A stretch of DNA of 64,000 bases from contig NZ_CP030038.1 in the NCBI RefSeq assembly GCF_015291725.1, positions 1,601,001-1,665,000 on the forward strand, in the 5' to 3' direction. This document shows, piece after piece, positions 16,828 to 25,612 of the stretch (position 1 is the first letter of the stretch; each line of letters starts with the position of its first letter). A model generated the notes under the pieces. That model saw only the letters and a list, made by a program, of their open reading frames with translations. It did no database searches and was not told the origin of the DNA. A program made the translations under genes and the position numbers. The DNA is from Bradyrhizobium sp. CCBAU 51765 (lineage in GTDB: Bacteria; Pseudomonadota; Alphaproteobacteria; Rhizobiales; Xanthobacteraceae).

Positions 16828-19644
16828 ATGGATGATCTGTTGCGGGAGTTTTTGACGGAGACCAGCGAGAGCCTGGACACCGTGGACAATCAGCTGGTGA
16901 AGTTCGAGCAGGAGCCGAACAACGCCAAGATCCTGGATAACATCTTCCGCCTGGTCCACACCATCAAGGGCACCTGCGGCTTCCTCGGGTTGCCGCGGCT
17001 GGAAGCGCTGGCGCATGCCGGCGAGACCTTGATGGGCAAATTCCGTGACGGCATGCCGGTGACCGGGCAGGCGGTGACGGTGATCCTGTCCTCGATCGAC
17101 CGCATCAAGGAGATCCTGGCCGGCCTGGAGGCGACCGAAGCCGAGCCCGAAGGCAACGACCGCGACCTCATCGACAAGCTGGAAGCGATGGTCGAGCAGG
17201 GCATGGCGGCGATGGCGGCCGGTTCGGCTCCCGTCGCCGAATCTCCGCCGCTGGCGCCGGAGGCGCCGGTTGCCGCTGCGCCCGCGCCGGCAAAGGAACT
17301 GACCACGGGTTCGCTGATCGACCAGACCCTGGAGCGCCCGTTGCGCCCCGGCGAAGTCTCACTCGATGAGCTCGAGCGCGCCTTCCGCGAGACCGCGATC
17401 GAAGCGCCGGTGCCCGCGCCCGTTGCCAAATCCGAAGCCAAGGCTGAAGCCAAGTCCGAAGCCAAGCCTGAAGCAAAGCCTGAGCCCGCCCCCGAAGCGC
17501 CTGTCGCGGAAGCAAAACCCGCCAGGGAGAAGGCCGCGCCGAAGAAGTCGACGGCCGACGAGGGCGCCTCCGAGGGCGACCGCATCGCCAACCAGTCGAT
17601 CCGCGTCAACGTGGATACGCTGGAGCACCTGATGACCATGGTCTCCGAGCTGGTCCTGACCCGCAACCAGCTGCTGGAGATCTCGAGGCGCAACGAGGAC
17701 ACCGAGTTCAAGGTGCCGCTGCAGCGCCTCTCCAACGTCACCGCCGAGCTGCAGGAAGGCGTCATGAAGACGCGCATGCAGCCGATCGGCAATGCCTGGC
17801 AGAAGCTGCCCCGCATCGTCCGCGATCTCTCGAGCGAACTCGGCAAGCAGATCGAACTGGAGATGCACGGCGCCGACACCGAGCTCGACCGCCAGGTGCT
17901 CGATCTGATCAAGGACCCGCTCACCCACATGGTGCGCAACTCCGCCGATCATGGCCTCGAGACCCCCGCCGAGCGGCTCGCTGCCGGCAAGGGCGAGCAG
18001 GGCACCATTCGCCTGTCCGCCTATCACGAGGGCGGCCACATCATCATCTGCATCGCCGACAACGGCCGCGGCCTCAACACCGAGAAGATCAAGGCCAAGG
18101 CGATCTCCTCAGGTCTCGTCACCGAGGCCGAGCTGGAGAAGATGAGCGAAGCCCAGATCCACAAGTTCATCTTCGCGCCGGGCTTCTCGACCGCGGCCGC
18201 CATCACCTCGGTGTCGGGGCGCGGCGTCGGCATGGACGTGGTGCGCACCAATATCGACCAGATCGGCGGCACCATCGACATTAAGAGCGTGGCCGGCGAA
18301 GGCTCGAGCGTCACCATCAAGATCCCGCTGACGCTCGCCATCGTCTCGGCGCTGATCGTGGAGGCCGCCGGCGACCGCTTCGCCATCCCGCAGCTCTCGG
18401 TGGTCGAGCTGGTGCGGGCCCGCGCCAACTCCGAGCACCGCATCGAGCGCATCAAGGACACCGCGGTCCTCAGGCTGCGCAACAAGCTCCTGCCGCTGAT
18501 CCATCTGAAGAAGCTGCTCAAGATCGACGACGGCGCGGCCTCGGATCCCGAGAACGGCTTCATCGTGGTGACCCAGGTCGGCAGCCAGACCTTCGGCATC
18601 GTGGTCGACGGCGTGTTCCACACCGAGGAGATCGTGGTCAAGCCGATGTCGACCAAGCTGCGCCACATCGACATGTTCTCCGGCAACACCATCCTGGGCG
18701 ATGGCGCGGTCATCATGATCATCGATCCCAACGGCATTGCGAAGGCGCTCGGCGCCGCCGGCTCCTCGGCCCATGACATGGGCGACGACGCGGCCGGCCA
18801 TCACATCGGATCGGGCGAGCAGACCACCTCGCTGCTGGTGTTCCGCGCCGGCTCGTCCCAGCCCAAGGCGGTCCCGCTCGGGCTCGTCACCCGCCTGGAA
18901 GAGCTCCCCGCCGACAAGATCGAGTTCAGCAACGGCCGCTACATGGTGCAGTACCGCGAGCAGCTGATGCCGCTGGTGGCCATGGAAGGCGTCACCATTG
19001 CCAGCCAGGGCGTCCAGCCGATCCTGGTGTTCGCCGACGACGGCCGCTCCATGGGCCTCGTCGTCGACGAGATCATCGACATCGTCGAGGAACGGCTCAA
19101 CATCGAGGTCGGCGGTTCAAGTTCGGGCATCCTGGGCTCGGCCGTGATCAAGGGCCAGGCCACCGAGGTGATCGACGTCGGCCACTTCCTCCCGATGGCG
19201 TTCTCCGACTGGTTCACCCGCAAGGAGATGAAGCCGTCGATGCACTCGCAGTCGGTGCTGCTGGTCGACGACAGCGCCTTCTTCCGCAACATGCTGGCGC
19301 CGGTGCTCAAGGCCGCCGGCTACCGCGTCCGCACCGCGCCGACCGCGCAGGAGGGCTTAGCTGCGCTCCGCGCCCAGAGCTTCGACGTGGTGCTGACCGA
19401 CATCGAGATGCCCGACATGAACGGGTTCGAGTTCGCCGAAGTGATCCGGTCCGACAACAACCTCGCCGCGACGCCGATCATCGGCCTGTCGGCGCTGGTG
19501 TCGCCGGCGGCGATCGAGCGCGGCCGTCAGGCCGGCTTCCACGACTATGTCGCCAAGTTCGACCGTCCCGGCCTGATCGCGGCGCTGAAGGAGCAGACCG
19601 CGGGCGCCGCCGGCGCTTCCGAGCTGAGCCGGGCCGCGGCGTAA
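16828..19644 (+). CDS. cheA: Chemotaxis histidine kinase CheA with C-terminal receiver domain
   Basis: 938 residues. HPt domain with phospho-His44 (FRLVHTIKGTCGFLG); Ala/Pro/Glu-rich linker (about 130-245) where P2 would be; dimerisation helices (IRVNVDTLEHLMTMVSELV); HATPase with N box around residue 370 (VRNSADHGLETP) and IADNGRGLN near 409; CheW-like P5; a second CheW-like region (LVFRAGSSQPKAVPLGLVTRLEELP onward, about 665-795); and a receiver domain from about 810 with phospho-Asp858 in VLTDIEMPDMNG. Hybrid CheA-REC kinases occur in several alphaproteobacteria, where the receiver can act as phosphate sink. First gene of cheA-W-Y-B-R. Confidence 0.95.
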   Translation: MDDLLREFLTETSESLDTVDNQLVKFEQEPNNAKILDNIFRLVHTIKGTCGFLGLPRLEALAHAGETLMGKFRDGMPVTGQAVTVILSSIDRIKEILAGLEATEAEPEGNDRDLIDKLEAMVEQGMAAMAAGSAPVAESPPLAPEAPVAAAPAPAKELTTGSLIDQTLERPLRPGEVSLDELERAFRETAIEAPVPAPVAKSEAKAEAKSEAKPEAKPEPAPEAPVAEAKPAREKAAPKKSTADEGASEGDRIANQSIRVNVDTLEHLMTMVSELVLTRNQLLEISRRNEDTEFKVPLQRLSNVTAELQEGVMKTRMQPIGNAWQKLPRIVRDLSSELGKQIELEMHGADTELDRQVLDLIKDPLTHMVRNSADHGLETPAERLAAGKGEQGTIRLSAYHEGGHIIICIADNGRGLNTEKIKAKAISSGLVTEAELEKMSEAQIHKFIFAPGFSTAAAITSVSGRGVGMDVVRTNIDQIGGTIDIKSVAGEGSSVTIKIPLTLAIVSALIVEAAGDRFAIPQLSVVELVRARANSEHRIERIKDTAVLRLRNKLLPLIHLKKLLKIDDGAASDPENGFIVVTQVGSQTFGIVVDGVFHTEEIVVKPMSTKLRHIDMFSGNTILGDGAVIMIIDPNGIAKALGAAGSSAHDMGDDAAGHHIGSGEQTTSLLVFRAGSSQPKAVPLGLVTRLEELPADKIEFSNGRYMVQYREQLMPLVAMEGVTIASQGVQPILVFADDGRSMGLVVDEIIDIVEERLNIEVGGSSSGILGSAVIKGQATEVIDVGHFLPMAFSDWFTRKEMKPSMHSQSVLLVDDSAFFRNMLAPVLKAAGYRVRTAPTAQEGLAALRAQSFDVVLTDIEMPDMNGFEFAEVIRSDNNLAATPIIGLSALVSPAAIERGRQAGFHDYVAKFDRPGLIAALKEQTAGAAGASELSRAAA

Positions 19645-19645
19645 G

Positions 19646-19692
19646 AGCATGATCCGGAAAAGTGTGAAGCGGTTTTCCGACAAGATCATGCT
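19646..19692. repeat. REP-like palindrome between cheA and cheW
   Basis: AGCATGATC...GATCATGCT outer arms with CGGAAAA...TTTTCCG inner arms around GTGTGAAGCGG. It sits directly after the cheA stop within the operon and could fold in the mRNA, stabilising or separating the cheA message. A diverged copy is at 5327-5393. The sequence type is frequent in Bradyrhizobium and Rhodopseudomonas intergenic DNA. Confidence 0.8.
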
Positions 19693-19722
19693 CAACCAAA
19701 ACGCAGGATCAGGAGACAAGCG

Positions 19723-20193
19723 ATGACCAGCAAGACCCAGTCGGCCGAAGGCGCCATGGTGGAATACGTCACCGCGATGATCGGCGGCCAGCTGTTCGGC
19801 CTGCCGATCTCCCGCGTCCAGGACGTGTTCATGCCCGAGCGCGTCACCCGCGTTCCCCTGTCCTCGCGCGAGATCGCGGGCGTCCTCAACCTGCGCGGCC
19901 GCATCGTCACCGTGGTCGACATGCGCGCCCGTCTCGGCCTGCCCAAGGCCGAGGACGGCAAGGTGCCGATGGCGGTCGGCGTTGACCTGCGCGGCGAATC
20001 CTACGGCCTGCTCATCGACCAGATCGGCGAAGTGCTGCGCCTGCCCGAGGCCGGCATGGAGGAGAACCCCGTCAACCTCGACCCCCGCATGGCCAAGCTC
20101 GCCGGCGGCGTCCACCGCCTCGACGGCCAGCTCATGGTCGTCCTCGACGTCGATCGCGTCCTCGAGCTCGCACCCGAAATGATGGCGGCCTGA
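19723..20193 (+). CDS. cheW: Chemotaxis coupling protein CheW
   Basis: 156 residues, single CheW domain: FGLPISRVQDVFMPERVTRVPLSS, IAGVLNLRGRIVTVVDMRARLGL, YGLLIDQIGEVLRLPEAGME and LVVLDVDRVLEL-like end. CheW links chemoreceptors to CheA. Ribosome-binding site CAGGAGA precedes the ATG by 6-7 nt. It lies between cheA and cheY on the same strand. Confidence 0.95.
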   Translation: MTSKTQSAEGAMVEYVTAMIGGQLFGLPISRVQDVFMPERVTRVPLSSREIAGVLNLRGRIVTVVDMRARLGLPKAEDGKVPMAVGVDLRGESYGLLIDQIGEVLRLPEAGMEENPVNLDPRMAKLAGGVHRLDGQLMVVLDVDRVLELAPEMMAA

Positions 20194-20264
20194 TACGGCG
20201 GCATCGTCGCCGACGGACTTGCAATTGGAAGTGCCCCCGCAAAGGGGAGGAAGCAGAGGTTCAC

Positions 20265-20630
20265 ATGCGCACTTGTCTCGTCGTTGATGATTCCAGCGTC
20301 ATCCGCAAGGTTGCGCGGCGGATCCTGGAGGGCCTCGACTTCCAGATCCTCGAAGCCGAGGACGGTGAGAAGGCGCTGGAGGCCTGCAAGCGCGGCCTGC
20401 CCGACGCGGTGCTGCTCGACTGGAACATGCCCGTGATGGACGGCTATGAGTTCCTCGGCCATCTCAGGCGCATGCCCGGCGGCGACCAGCCCAAGGTGGT
20501 GTTCTGCACCACCGAGAACGACGTCGCGCATATCGCGCGCGCGCTGCATGCCGGCGCCAACGAATACATCATGAAGCCGTTCGACAAGGACATCGTGACA
20601 GCGAAATTCCAGGAAGTCGGCCTTATCTGA
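20265..20630 (+). CDS. cheY: Chemotaxis response regulator CheY
   Basis: 121 residues, a single receiver domain: acidic pocket DD at residues 8-9, phospho-Asp52 in LLDWNMPVMDG, the conserved Thr in VVFCTTEND and Lys in YIMKPFDKD. Phospho-CheY binds the flagellar motor switch. Ribosome-binding site GGGAGGAAG upstream. In systems with a CheA-REC hybrid, this single-domain protein is the likely motor-output regulator, but that is inference. Confidence 0.93.
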   Translation: MRTCLVVDDSSVIRKVARRILEGLDFQILEAEDGEKALEACKRGLPDAVLLDWNMPVMDGYEFLGHLRRMPGGDQPKVVFCTTENDVAHIARALHAGANEYIMKPFDKDIVTAKFQEVGLI

Positions 20631-20705
20631 GCGTTCGCCCGAAGGCTGAACGGATCCTTCGGCGCCTGCTTTCAACCATATCGTTTCAGTCTGAGTTGGT
20701 GAGTA

Positions 20706-21902
20706 ATGAGTGTTGCGTCCGCAGGGAATTCGACCACGACGCCGTCGCGCGATGCAGGGCCGCTGCGGGTGATGATCGTCGACGACTCCGTCGTCATCCG
20801 CGGTCTGATCTCGCGCTGGATCGGCGCCGAGCACGACATGGAGGTCGCGGCCTCGCTGCGCACCGGGCTCGAGGCGGTCAACCAGATCGAACGCATCAAC
20901 CCCGACGTTGCCGTGCTCGACATCGAGATGCCCGAGCTCGACGGCCTCTCGGCGCTGCCGCAACTGCTGGCCAAGAAGCGCGATCTCGTCATCATCATGG
21001 CCTCGACGCTGACCCGCCGCAACGCGGAGATCAGCTTCAAGGCGCTGTCGCTCGGCGCGGCGGACTACATCCCGAAGCCGGAATCGACGCGCGAGGCATC
21101 CGCGGCCGACATCTTTCATCACGACCTGATCCAGAAGATCCGCCATCTCGGCGCGCGGCTGCGTCGCAAGGCTGCGGTTGCGAGCCCGCCGCTGGCGCCC
21201 GCAAGCCCGGCTCCGGCCGCGCGCAGTCCTGTTGCGCGGCCTGCGGCGCCTGCGCCGGCTCCGGCCGTGCATGCCCCGTCGTCAGGATCGCTGTCGACGC
21301 GTCCGTTCTCGACCCAGGCGCCGAAGGTGCTGCTGATCGGCTCGTCGACCGGCGGTCCTCAGGCGCTGATGTCGCTCGTCACCGAACTCGGCCCGGTGAT
21401 CGACCGCTTCCCGGTGCTGATCACCCAGCACATGCCGCCGACCTTCACCACAATCCTTGCCGAGCATCTGGCGCGTTCGAGCCGCCGGCCGGCGAGCGAG
21501 GCAGTCGACGGCGAGCCGGTGAAGGCCGGACGGATCTACCTTGCGCCCGGCGGCAAGCATATGCGCGTCGTGCGCAGCGGTGCGGATGCCGCGATCTCGC
21601 TCGATGACGGGCCGGCGGTCAATTTCTGCAAACCTGCGGTCGATCCGCTCTTCACCTCGGCCATCGACGTCTGGCATGGCAATATCCTCTCCGTGATCCT
21701 GACGGGCATGGGCTCGGACGGCATGCGCGGCGGCAAGGACATTGTCGCCGCCGGCGGCAGCGTCATCGCACAGGACGAAGCCTCGAGCGTGGTCTGGGGC
21801 ATGCCGGGGGCGGCGGCCAATGCCGGCATCTGCGCGGCGATCCTGCCGCTCAATCAGATCGGCGCCAAGGTCAATCGCCTGTTCGCGGGAGACCGCTCGT
21901 GA
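20706..21902 (+). CDS. cheB: Chemotaxis methylesterase/deamidase CheB
   Basis: 398 residues. N-terminal receiver with phospho-Asp72 ([12 protein letters not shown]), a long Ala/Pro-rich linker (about 150-200), then the methylesterase domain with catalytic Ser214 ([11 protein letters not shown]), His242 ([10 protein letters not shown]) and Asp338 ([12 protein letters not shown]). CheB demethylates and deamidates chemoreceptors for adaptation. The stop overlaps the CheR GTG start by 4 nt. The receiver has [12 protein letters not shown] like other alphaproteobacterial CheB proteins. Confidence 0.95.
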   Translation: MSVASAGNSTTTPSRDAGPLRVMIVDDSVVIRGLISRWIGAEHDMEVAASLRTGLEAVNQIERINPDVAVLDIEMPELDGLSALPQLLAKKRDLVIIMASTLTRRNAEISFKALSLGAADYIPKPESTREASAADIFHHDLIQKIRHLGARLRRKAAVASPPLAPASPAPAARSPVARPAAPAPAPAVHAPSSGSLSTRPFSTQAPKVLLIGSSTGGPQALMSLVTELGPVIDRFPVLITQHMPPTFTTILAEHLARSSRRPASEAVDGEPVKAGRIYLAPGGKHMRVVRSGADAAISLDDGPAVNFCKPAVDPLFTSAIDVWHGNILSVILTGMGSDGMRGGKDIVAAGGSVIAQDEASSVVWGMPGAAANAGICAAILPLNQIGAKVNRLFAGDRS

Positions 21903-22771
21903 CGCCGACGGATTACGACTACCTGCGCAAGTTCCTGAAGGAGCGCTCCGGCCTCGATCTCTCGGCCGACAAGCAGTACCTGGTCGAGAGCCGGCTGCTG
22001 CCGCTCGCCCGCAAGGCAAGCCTTCCCGGCATCCCCGATCTCGTGCTGAAGATCAGGAACGGCGACGGCCGGCTTGCGACCGACGTGGTCGAAGCCATGA
22101 CCACCAACGAGACCTTCTTCTACCGCGACAAGATTCCATTCGACCATCTGCGCGAGACCATCCTGCCGGGTCTGATCCAGGCGCGCGCGGCGCGCAAGAG
22201 TTTGCGCATCTGGTCGGCGGCCTCCTCGACCGGGCAGGAGCCCTATTCGATCGCGATGTGCGTGAAGGAGATGGGCGCGGCCTTCGCCGGCTGGCGCATC
22301 GAGATCGTCGCCACCGACCTGTCGCAGGAGGTGCTGGAGAAGTCCAAGGCCGGCGTCTACAGCCAGTTCGAGGTACAGCGCGGCCTGCCGATCCAGCACC
22401 TGATGAAGTACTTCACCCAAGTCGGCGAACTCTGGCAGCTCAATGCCGACATTCGCGCGATGGTGCAATTTCGCCAGCTCAACCTGTTGCAGGACTTCTC
22501 CCATCTCGGCACGTTCGACGTGATCTTCTGCCGCAACGTGCTGATCTATTTCGATCAGGACACCAAGGCGGTGATCTTCGAGCGCGTGGCGAAGGCGATG
22601 GAGCCCGACGGCACGCTGCTGCTTGGCGCTGCCGAGTCCGTCGTCGGCATCACCGACGCATTCCGCCCCATGACCGACCGTCGCGGTCTCTATCAGCTCA
22701 ACCCCGCGCGCTCCGGCCGCCCAATGGGTGGACTGATGCCGCCGTCGTTGAAGGTGGCAGCGGCGAGGTGA
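21899..22771 (+). CDS. cheR: Chemoreceptor methyltransferase CheR
   Basis: 290 residues from a GTG at 21899 that overlaps cheB (GTGA). N-terminal helical domain ([22 protein letters not shown]), then the SAM-dependent methyltransferase fold: [60 protein letters not shown]. It methylates chemoreceptor glutamates against CheB. Last gene of the cluster; 270 bp of non-coding sequence follows. Confidence 0.95.
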   Translation: MTPTDYDYLRKFLKERSGLDLSADKQYLVESRLLPLARKASLPGIPDLVLKIRNGDGRLATDVVEAMTTNETFFYRDKIPFDHLRETILPGLIQARAARKSLRIWSAASSTGQEPYSIAMCVKEMGAAFAGWRIEIVATDLSQEVLEKSKAGVYSQFEVQRGLPIQHLMKYFTQVGELWQLNADIRAMVQFRQLNLLQDFSHLGTFDVIFCRNVLIYFDQDTKAVIFERVAKAMEPDGTLLLGAAESVVGITDAFRPMTDRRGLYQLNPARSGRPMGGLMPPSLKVAAAR

Positions 22772-23041
22772 TTGGCCGAACGACAGGCGATCTCACTGAA
22801 CGCTGTCGTTGCAAATGATCGGCAACAACTGACGGACATCGCTTCGCCTTGGCGCGAGGCGCTTCACACGCGTTTGCGCATTGCAGATTACTCAATTACC
22901 GGCGCACGCAAGGGGGCGTGCCGCGATGCAATACAATCGCGGCCCTGATCAACATCTGACGGTTGTGCTAAGCTGCCGATCGTCCCGCCGCACCGAGGCG
23001 GGATTCCATTCCATCATGAACCGTACTGAGGAGGACATACC

Positions 23042-23512
23042 ATGCGAATGTCTTGTGCCTCGTATTTCTTGCTGGCAGCGCTTTCGTTGCCAGCCACTGC
23101 TCTCGCCGGTGAGCATGTGCTCGAGTTCAAGCTCGTCACCAAGCCGATGGATGTCAAAGTCACCGAGGTCGCGAACGTCGAAGGCCAGATGGTCATGTCC
23201 GGCAAAATGTTTGGCGTTGCCTTTTTCAAGGATGGACGCATTGCCGTGAAAGATTTTGTGAATTCCTCCGACCTGCTCAAGGGCTCAGGACCTATCTTTG
23301 GCTACAGCACCTACACCTTCGACGATGGCTCCTCGATCACGGCGCGCTACGCCGGCGCGGTCAAGGATGGCAAAGCGAAGGGCGAATATACGATCTTGTC
23401 GGGCACTGGTACGTACGCGAACGCGACGGGCACCGGCGGATTCGAAAGTGTTCAGAGCGGGTTCAAGGGCGCATTCCTGTATGATGGAAGATTCATCGTC
23501 AAGACGCCCTAG
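23042..23512 (+). CDS. Secreted beta-barrel-like hypothetical protein
   Basis: 156 residues with a signal peptide (cleavage near ATALAGE) and a strong ribosome-binding site (GAGGAGG, 23029-23035). The mature part is beta-rich and ends with ITARYAGAVKDGKAKGEYTILSGTG and TGTGGFESVQSGFKGAFL, the pattern of allene-oxide-cyclase/dirigent-like eight-stranded barrels found in bacterial secreted proteins of unknown function. It stands alone after cheR and converges on the glutathionylspermidine synthase-like gene; a 10-bp-arm hairpin (23522-23558) lies between them. Confidence 0.7.
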   Translation: MRMSCASYFLLAALSLPATALAGEHVLEFKLVTKPMDVKVTEVANVEGQMVMSGKMFGVAFFKDGRIAVKDFVNSSDLLKGSGPIFGYSTYTFDDGSSITARYAGAVKDGKAKGEYTILSGTGTYANATGTGGFESVQSGFKGAFLYDGRFIVKTP

Positions 23513-23560
23513 GTCAGCATGTGCGCTCGCGTCCCGTTCCGACGAGGTCGCGAGCGCATC

Positions 23561-24721
23561 TCACAAGATCGCATGCGGCAGAAACCGCGAGCGGTTGCCG
23601 GTGATCGGACTTTCGTCCTCGCGGATCGAAAGGCCGCACGGCTCGTGGTTCACCAGCCAGCTTCCCACCACCGGATAGACGCCCGAAAAGTTCGGCAGCG
23701 GTGACAATGCCTGCCGCACGAAACCTTCGGCCCCGTAGGGACCTGCCTGCTCGTCGAGGGGCATGCCGCCGGACACCAGCGTGACGTTGGCGCCTTCGCG
23801 CGACAGCAGCGGCTTGCGGACGTAGGACGTTCCGAGCTCCGCGGCGCGCGGATCGTCCTCGAAGAAGGCCGGCAGCAGATTGGGATGGTTCGGAAACATC
23901 TCCCAGAGCAGCGGCAGGATGCCCTTGTTGGAGAGCACCGCCTTCCACGGCGGCTCGATCCAGCGCGTGGTTGCGTCCTTGAGCTTTGCACCGAACGCGT
24001 CCTGGAACATCCACTCCCAGGGATAGAGCTTGAAGGCCAGTGCGACATCGTCATCGTCGAGATCCACGAAGCCGCCGCCTTCGTCGCGCCAGCCGACCTC
24101 TTCGATGTCGAGCAGCCTGGTCGAGAGTCCGGCCTGGCGCGCGGTGTCTTCGAGATAAGCGAGCGTGCCGGCGTCTTCCTCGTTGCCCGTGATGCCGGTG
24201 AGATGGACGTGGTGACCGGCCGCGATCTCCTTCCACGCCGCGATCAACCGCTCATGGATGGAGTTGAACTGATCGGCGCGCGACGGGATGATGCGCCGCT
24301 CGATCGCCTGTTCGAGCCAGGTCCATTGAAACACCGCGGCCTCGAAGATCGAGGTCGGCGTATCCGCGTTGTATTCGAGCAGCTTTGCCGGCGACTTGCC
24401 GTCGAACTTCAGGTCGAGCCGGCCGTAAAGGCTGCGGTCGTCGCGCTCCCAGCTCTCCGCGATCAGGCTCCAGAACGCTTCCGGTATCTTCAGGCGCCGC
24501 AGGTAGCGCTCGTCGCCGATGACGCGGCCGGCGAGCTCCAGGCACATCGCGTCGATCTCGCCGGTCGGCGCCTCGATGCCGCGCTCGATCTCATCGAGCG
24601 TGAAGCCGTAATAGGCGCTCTCGTCCCAATAGCGTTCGCCGTCGATGGTGTGGAAGACGAAGCCGCATTGCTCGGCGGTCTGCCGCCAGTCGTCACGCTC
24701 GGGACAGGTGATGCGTTGCAT
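23561..24721 (-). CDS. Glutathionylspermidine synthase-family ATP-grasp protein (YjfC/YgiC-like)
   Basis: 386 residues. Family motifs: RDDWRQTAEQCGFVFHT-like N-terminus, LYGRLDLKFDGK with PAKLLEYNADTPTSIFE, ALAFKLYPWEWMF, LSNKGILPLLWEMFPNHPNLLPAFFE and YVRKPLLSREGANV. The related domain of E. coli GspSA makes the amide bond between glutathione and spermidine; stand-alone homologues such as YgiC and YjfC have unproven substrates. It is the last gene of a three-gene minus-strand operon (gap of 3 nt to the previous gene), following DUF350 and a small Ser-rich membrane protein, an arrangement like E. coli yjfL-yjfM-yjfC. Confidence 0.88.
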   Translation of the reverse strand: MQRITCPERDDWRQTAEQCGFVFHTIDGERYWDESAYYGFTLDEIERGIEAPTGEIDAMCLELAGRVIGDERYLRRLKIPEAFWSLIAESWERDDRSLYGRLDLKFDGKSPAKLLEYNADTPTSIFEAAVFQWTWLEQAIERRIIPSRADQFNSIHERLIAAWKEIAAGHHVHLTGITGNEEDAGTLAYLEDTARQAGLSTRLLDIEEVGWRDEGGGFVDLDDDDVALAFKLYPWEWMFQDAFGAKLKDATTRWIEPPWKAVLSNKGILPLLWEMFPNHPNLLPAFFEDDPRAAELGTSYVRKPLLSREGANVTLVSGGMPLDEQAGPYGAEGFVRQALSPLPNFSGVYPVVGSWLVNHEPCGLSIREDESPITGNRSRFLPHAIL

Positions 24722-24724
24722 GGA

Positions 24725-25111
24725 TCAGCCGCCGCCCGAGAAGCCATGGCCGAACGAGCCGAAGCCGCCGCGGCTCACGCTGCTGTGGCCGACATCGGAC
24801 GACGTGCTTGACGAGGGATGGCTCGAGGAGTCGCTGTTGAAGAAGCTCGATCGCGACGACCAGCGCGAGCTGCTGCCGCCCGACGAACTGCTGCTGCTTG
24901 TGCAGGTCGTCGTCGTCTGCCCCGGCACGGCGCCCGGCGTGGGTTCGCAAGTCTGCCGCGGCATCAAGGTGTAGGCGGTGGTGCCGACCGCGAGCGTGCC
25001 CATCACCAGCAGCGCGACATGGCCGGAGCGCTTCACCGGCGGGCGCGGCGGTGCCGGATCGGCGACCGGCCGGCGCTTGCCGAACTCCTTCTTGGCGGGT
25101 TTGTCGGCCAT
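24725..25111 (-). CDS. Small Ser/Gly-rich membrane protein in the YjfM/YgiB position
   Basis: 128 residues. A basic, Pro-rich N-terminus (KRRPVADPAPPRPPVKRSG), one transmembrane helix (HVALLVMGTLAVGTTAYTLM), a segment with two Cys (RQTCEPTPG, TTTTCTSS), then an extremely Ser-rich tail ending in repeated Gly/Phe (GGFGSFGHGFSGGG). In E. coli the corresponding slot holds the DUF1190 proteins YgiB/YjfM. Residual similarity around the helix and the first Cys suggests a shortened relative, but this is not certain. It is tightly packed between the DUF350 gene (1 nt) and the synthase-like gene (3 nt). Confidence 0.75.
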   Translation of the reverse strand: MADKPAKKEFGKRRPVADPAPPRPPVKRSGHVALLVMGTLAVGTTAYTLMPRQTCEPTPGAVPGQTTTTCTSSSSSSGGSSSRWSSRSSFFNSDSSSHPSSSTSSDVGHSSVSRGGFGSFGHGFSGGG

Positions 25112-25112
25112 G

Positions 25113-25517
25113 TCAGTAGATCATGCTGGCGGCGTTGAGCAGCCCCGCGGCGAGCGAGGACAGGCCGAGCCAGATCGCGGGGGCAAGCTCGCCGGCATCG
25201 ATGCGCTTCGACAGGTTTGGCACCGGAACCTTGACGAGATAGAACACGATGACCTGCACGATGAGCGCGATCGTCGCCCAGATCAGGCAGTCCAGCACGT
25301 TGGCCGAATGCGCGATCGCGCTCACCAGCGGCGCTACGAAGCCGAGTAGGCTGAGCCCGAGCGCGATCGCCGCGGCCGGCTCGTTGTCGCGGATGAGCTG
25401 GAATTCGTTGTGCGCGGTGATGCGGGTGTAGACGAACAGATAGGCCACGATCGCGATCAGCCCGGTGCAGAAATAGACCAGGAAGGCGGGCAGGCCGGCG
25501 AGTGATTGCAGGATCAT
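25113..25517 (-). CDS. DUF350 family membrane protein (YjfL-like)
   Basis: 134 residues from the ATG at 25517; the frame extends to 25571 but the added 18 residues are not hydrophobic and lack a better start signal. Four predicted membrane helices: FLVYFCTGLIAIVAYLFVY, AAAIALGLSLLGFVAPLVS, DCLIWATIALIVQVIVFYLV and a last one near AIWLGLSSLAAGLLNA. The pattern of an acidic residue between helices (IRDNEPAAAIALG) is typical of DUF350. First gene of the operon with the small Ser-rich protein and the glutathionylspermidine synthase-like gene. The IS5 element begins 96 bp upstream and may have displaced the native promoter. Confidence 0.85.
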   Translation of the reverse strand: MILQSLAGLPAFLVYFCTGLIAIVAYLFVYTRITAHNEFQLIRDNEPAAAIALGLSLLGFVAPLVSAIAHSANVLDCLIWATIALIVQVIVFYLVKVPVPNLSKRIDAGELAPAIWLGLSSLAAGLLNAASMIY

Positions 25518-25612
25518 CGTTCCCCCATCGTGCAGCGACCATTCGTCGGCAGGGGAAGGCCAGTGGTTCAAAGCTTAAGAGGGATGAAGCCGTGTCGGCA
25601 CGGTCGGTGCAA

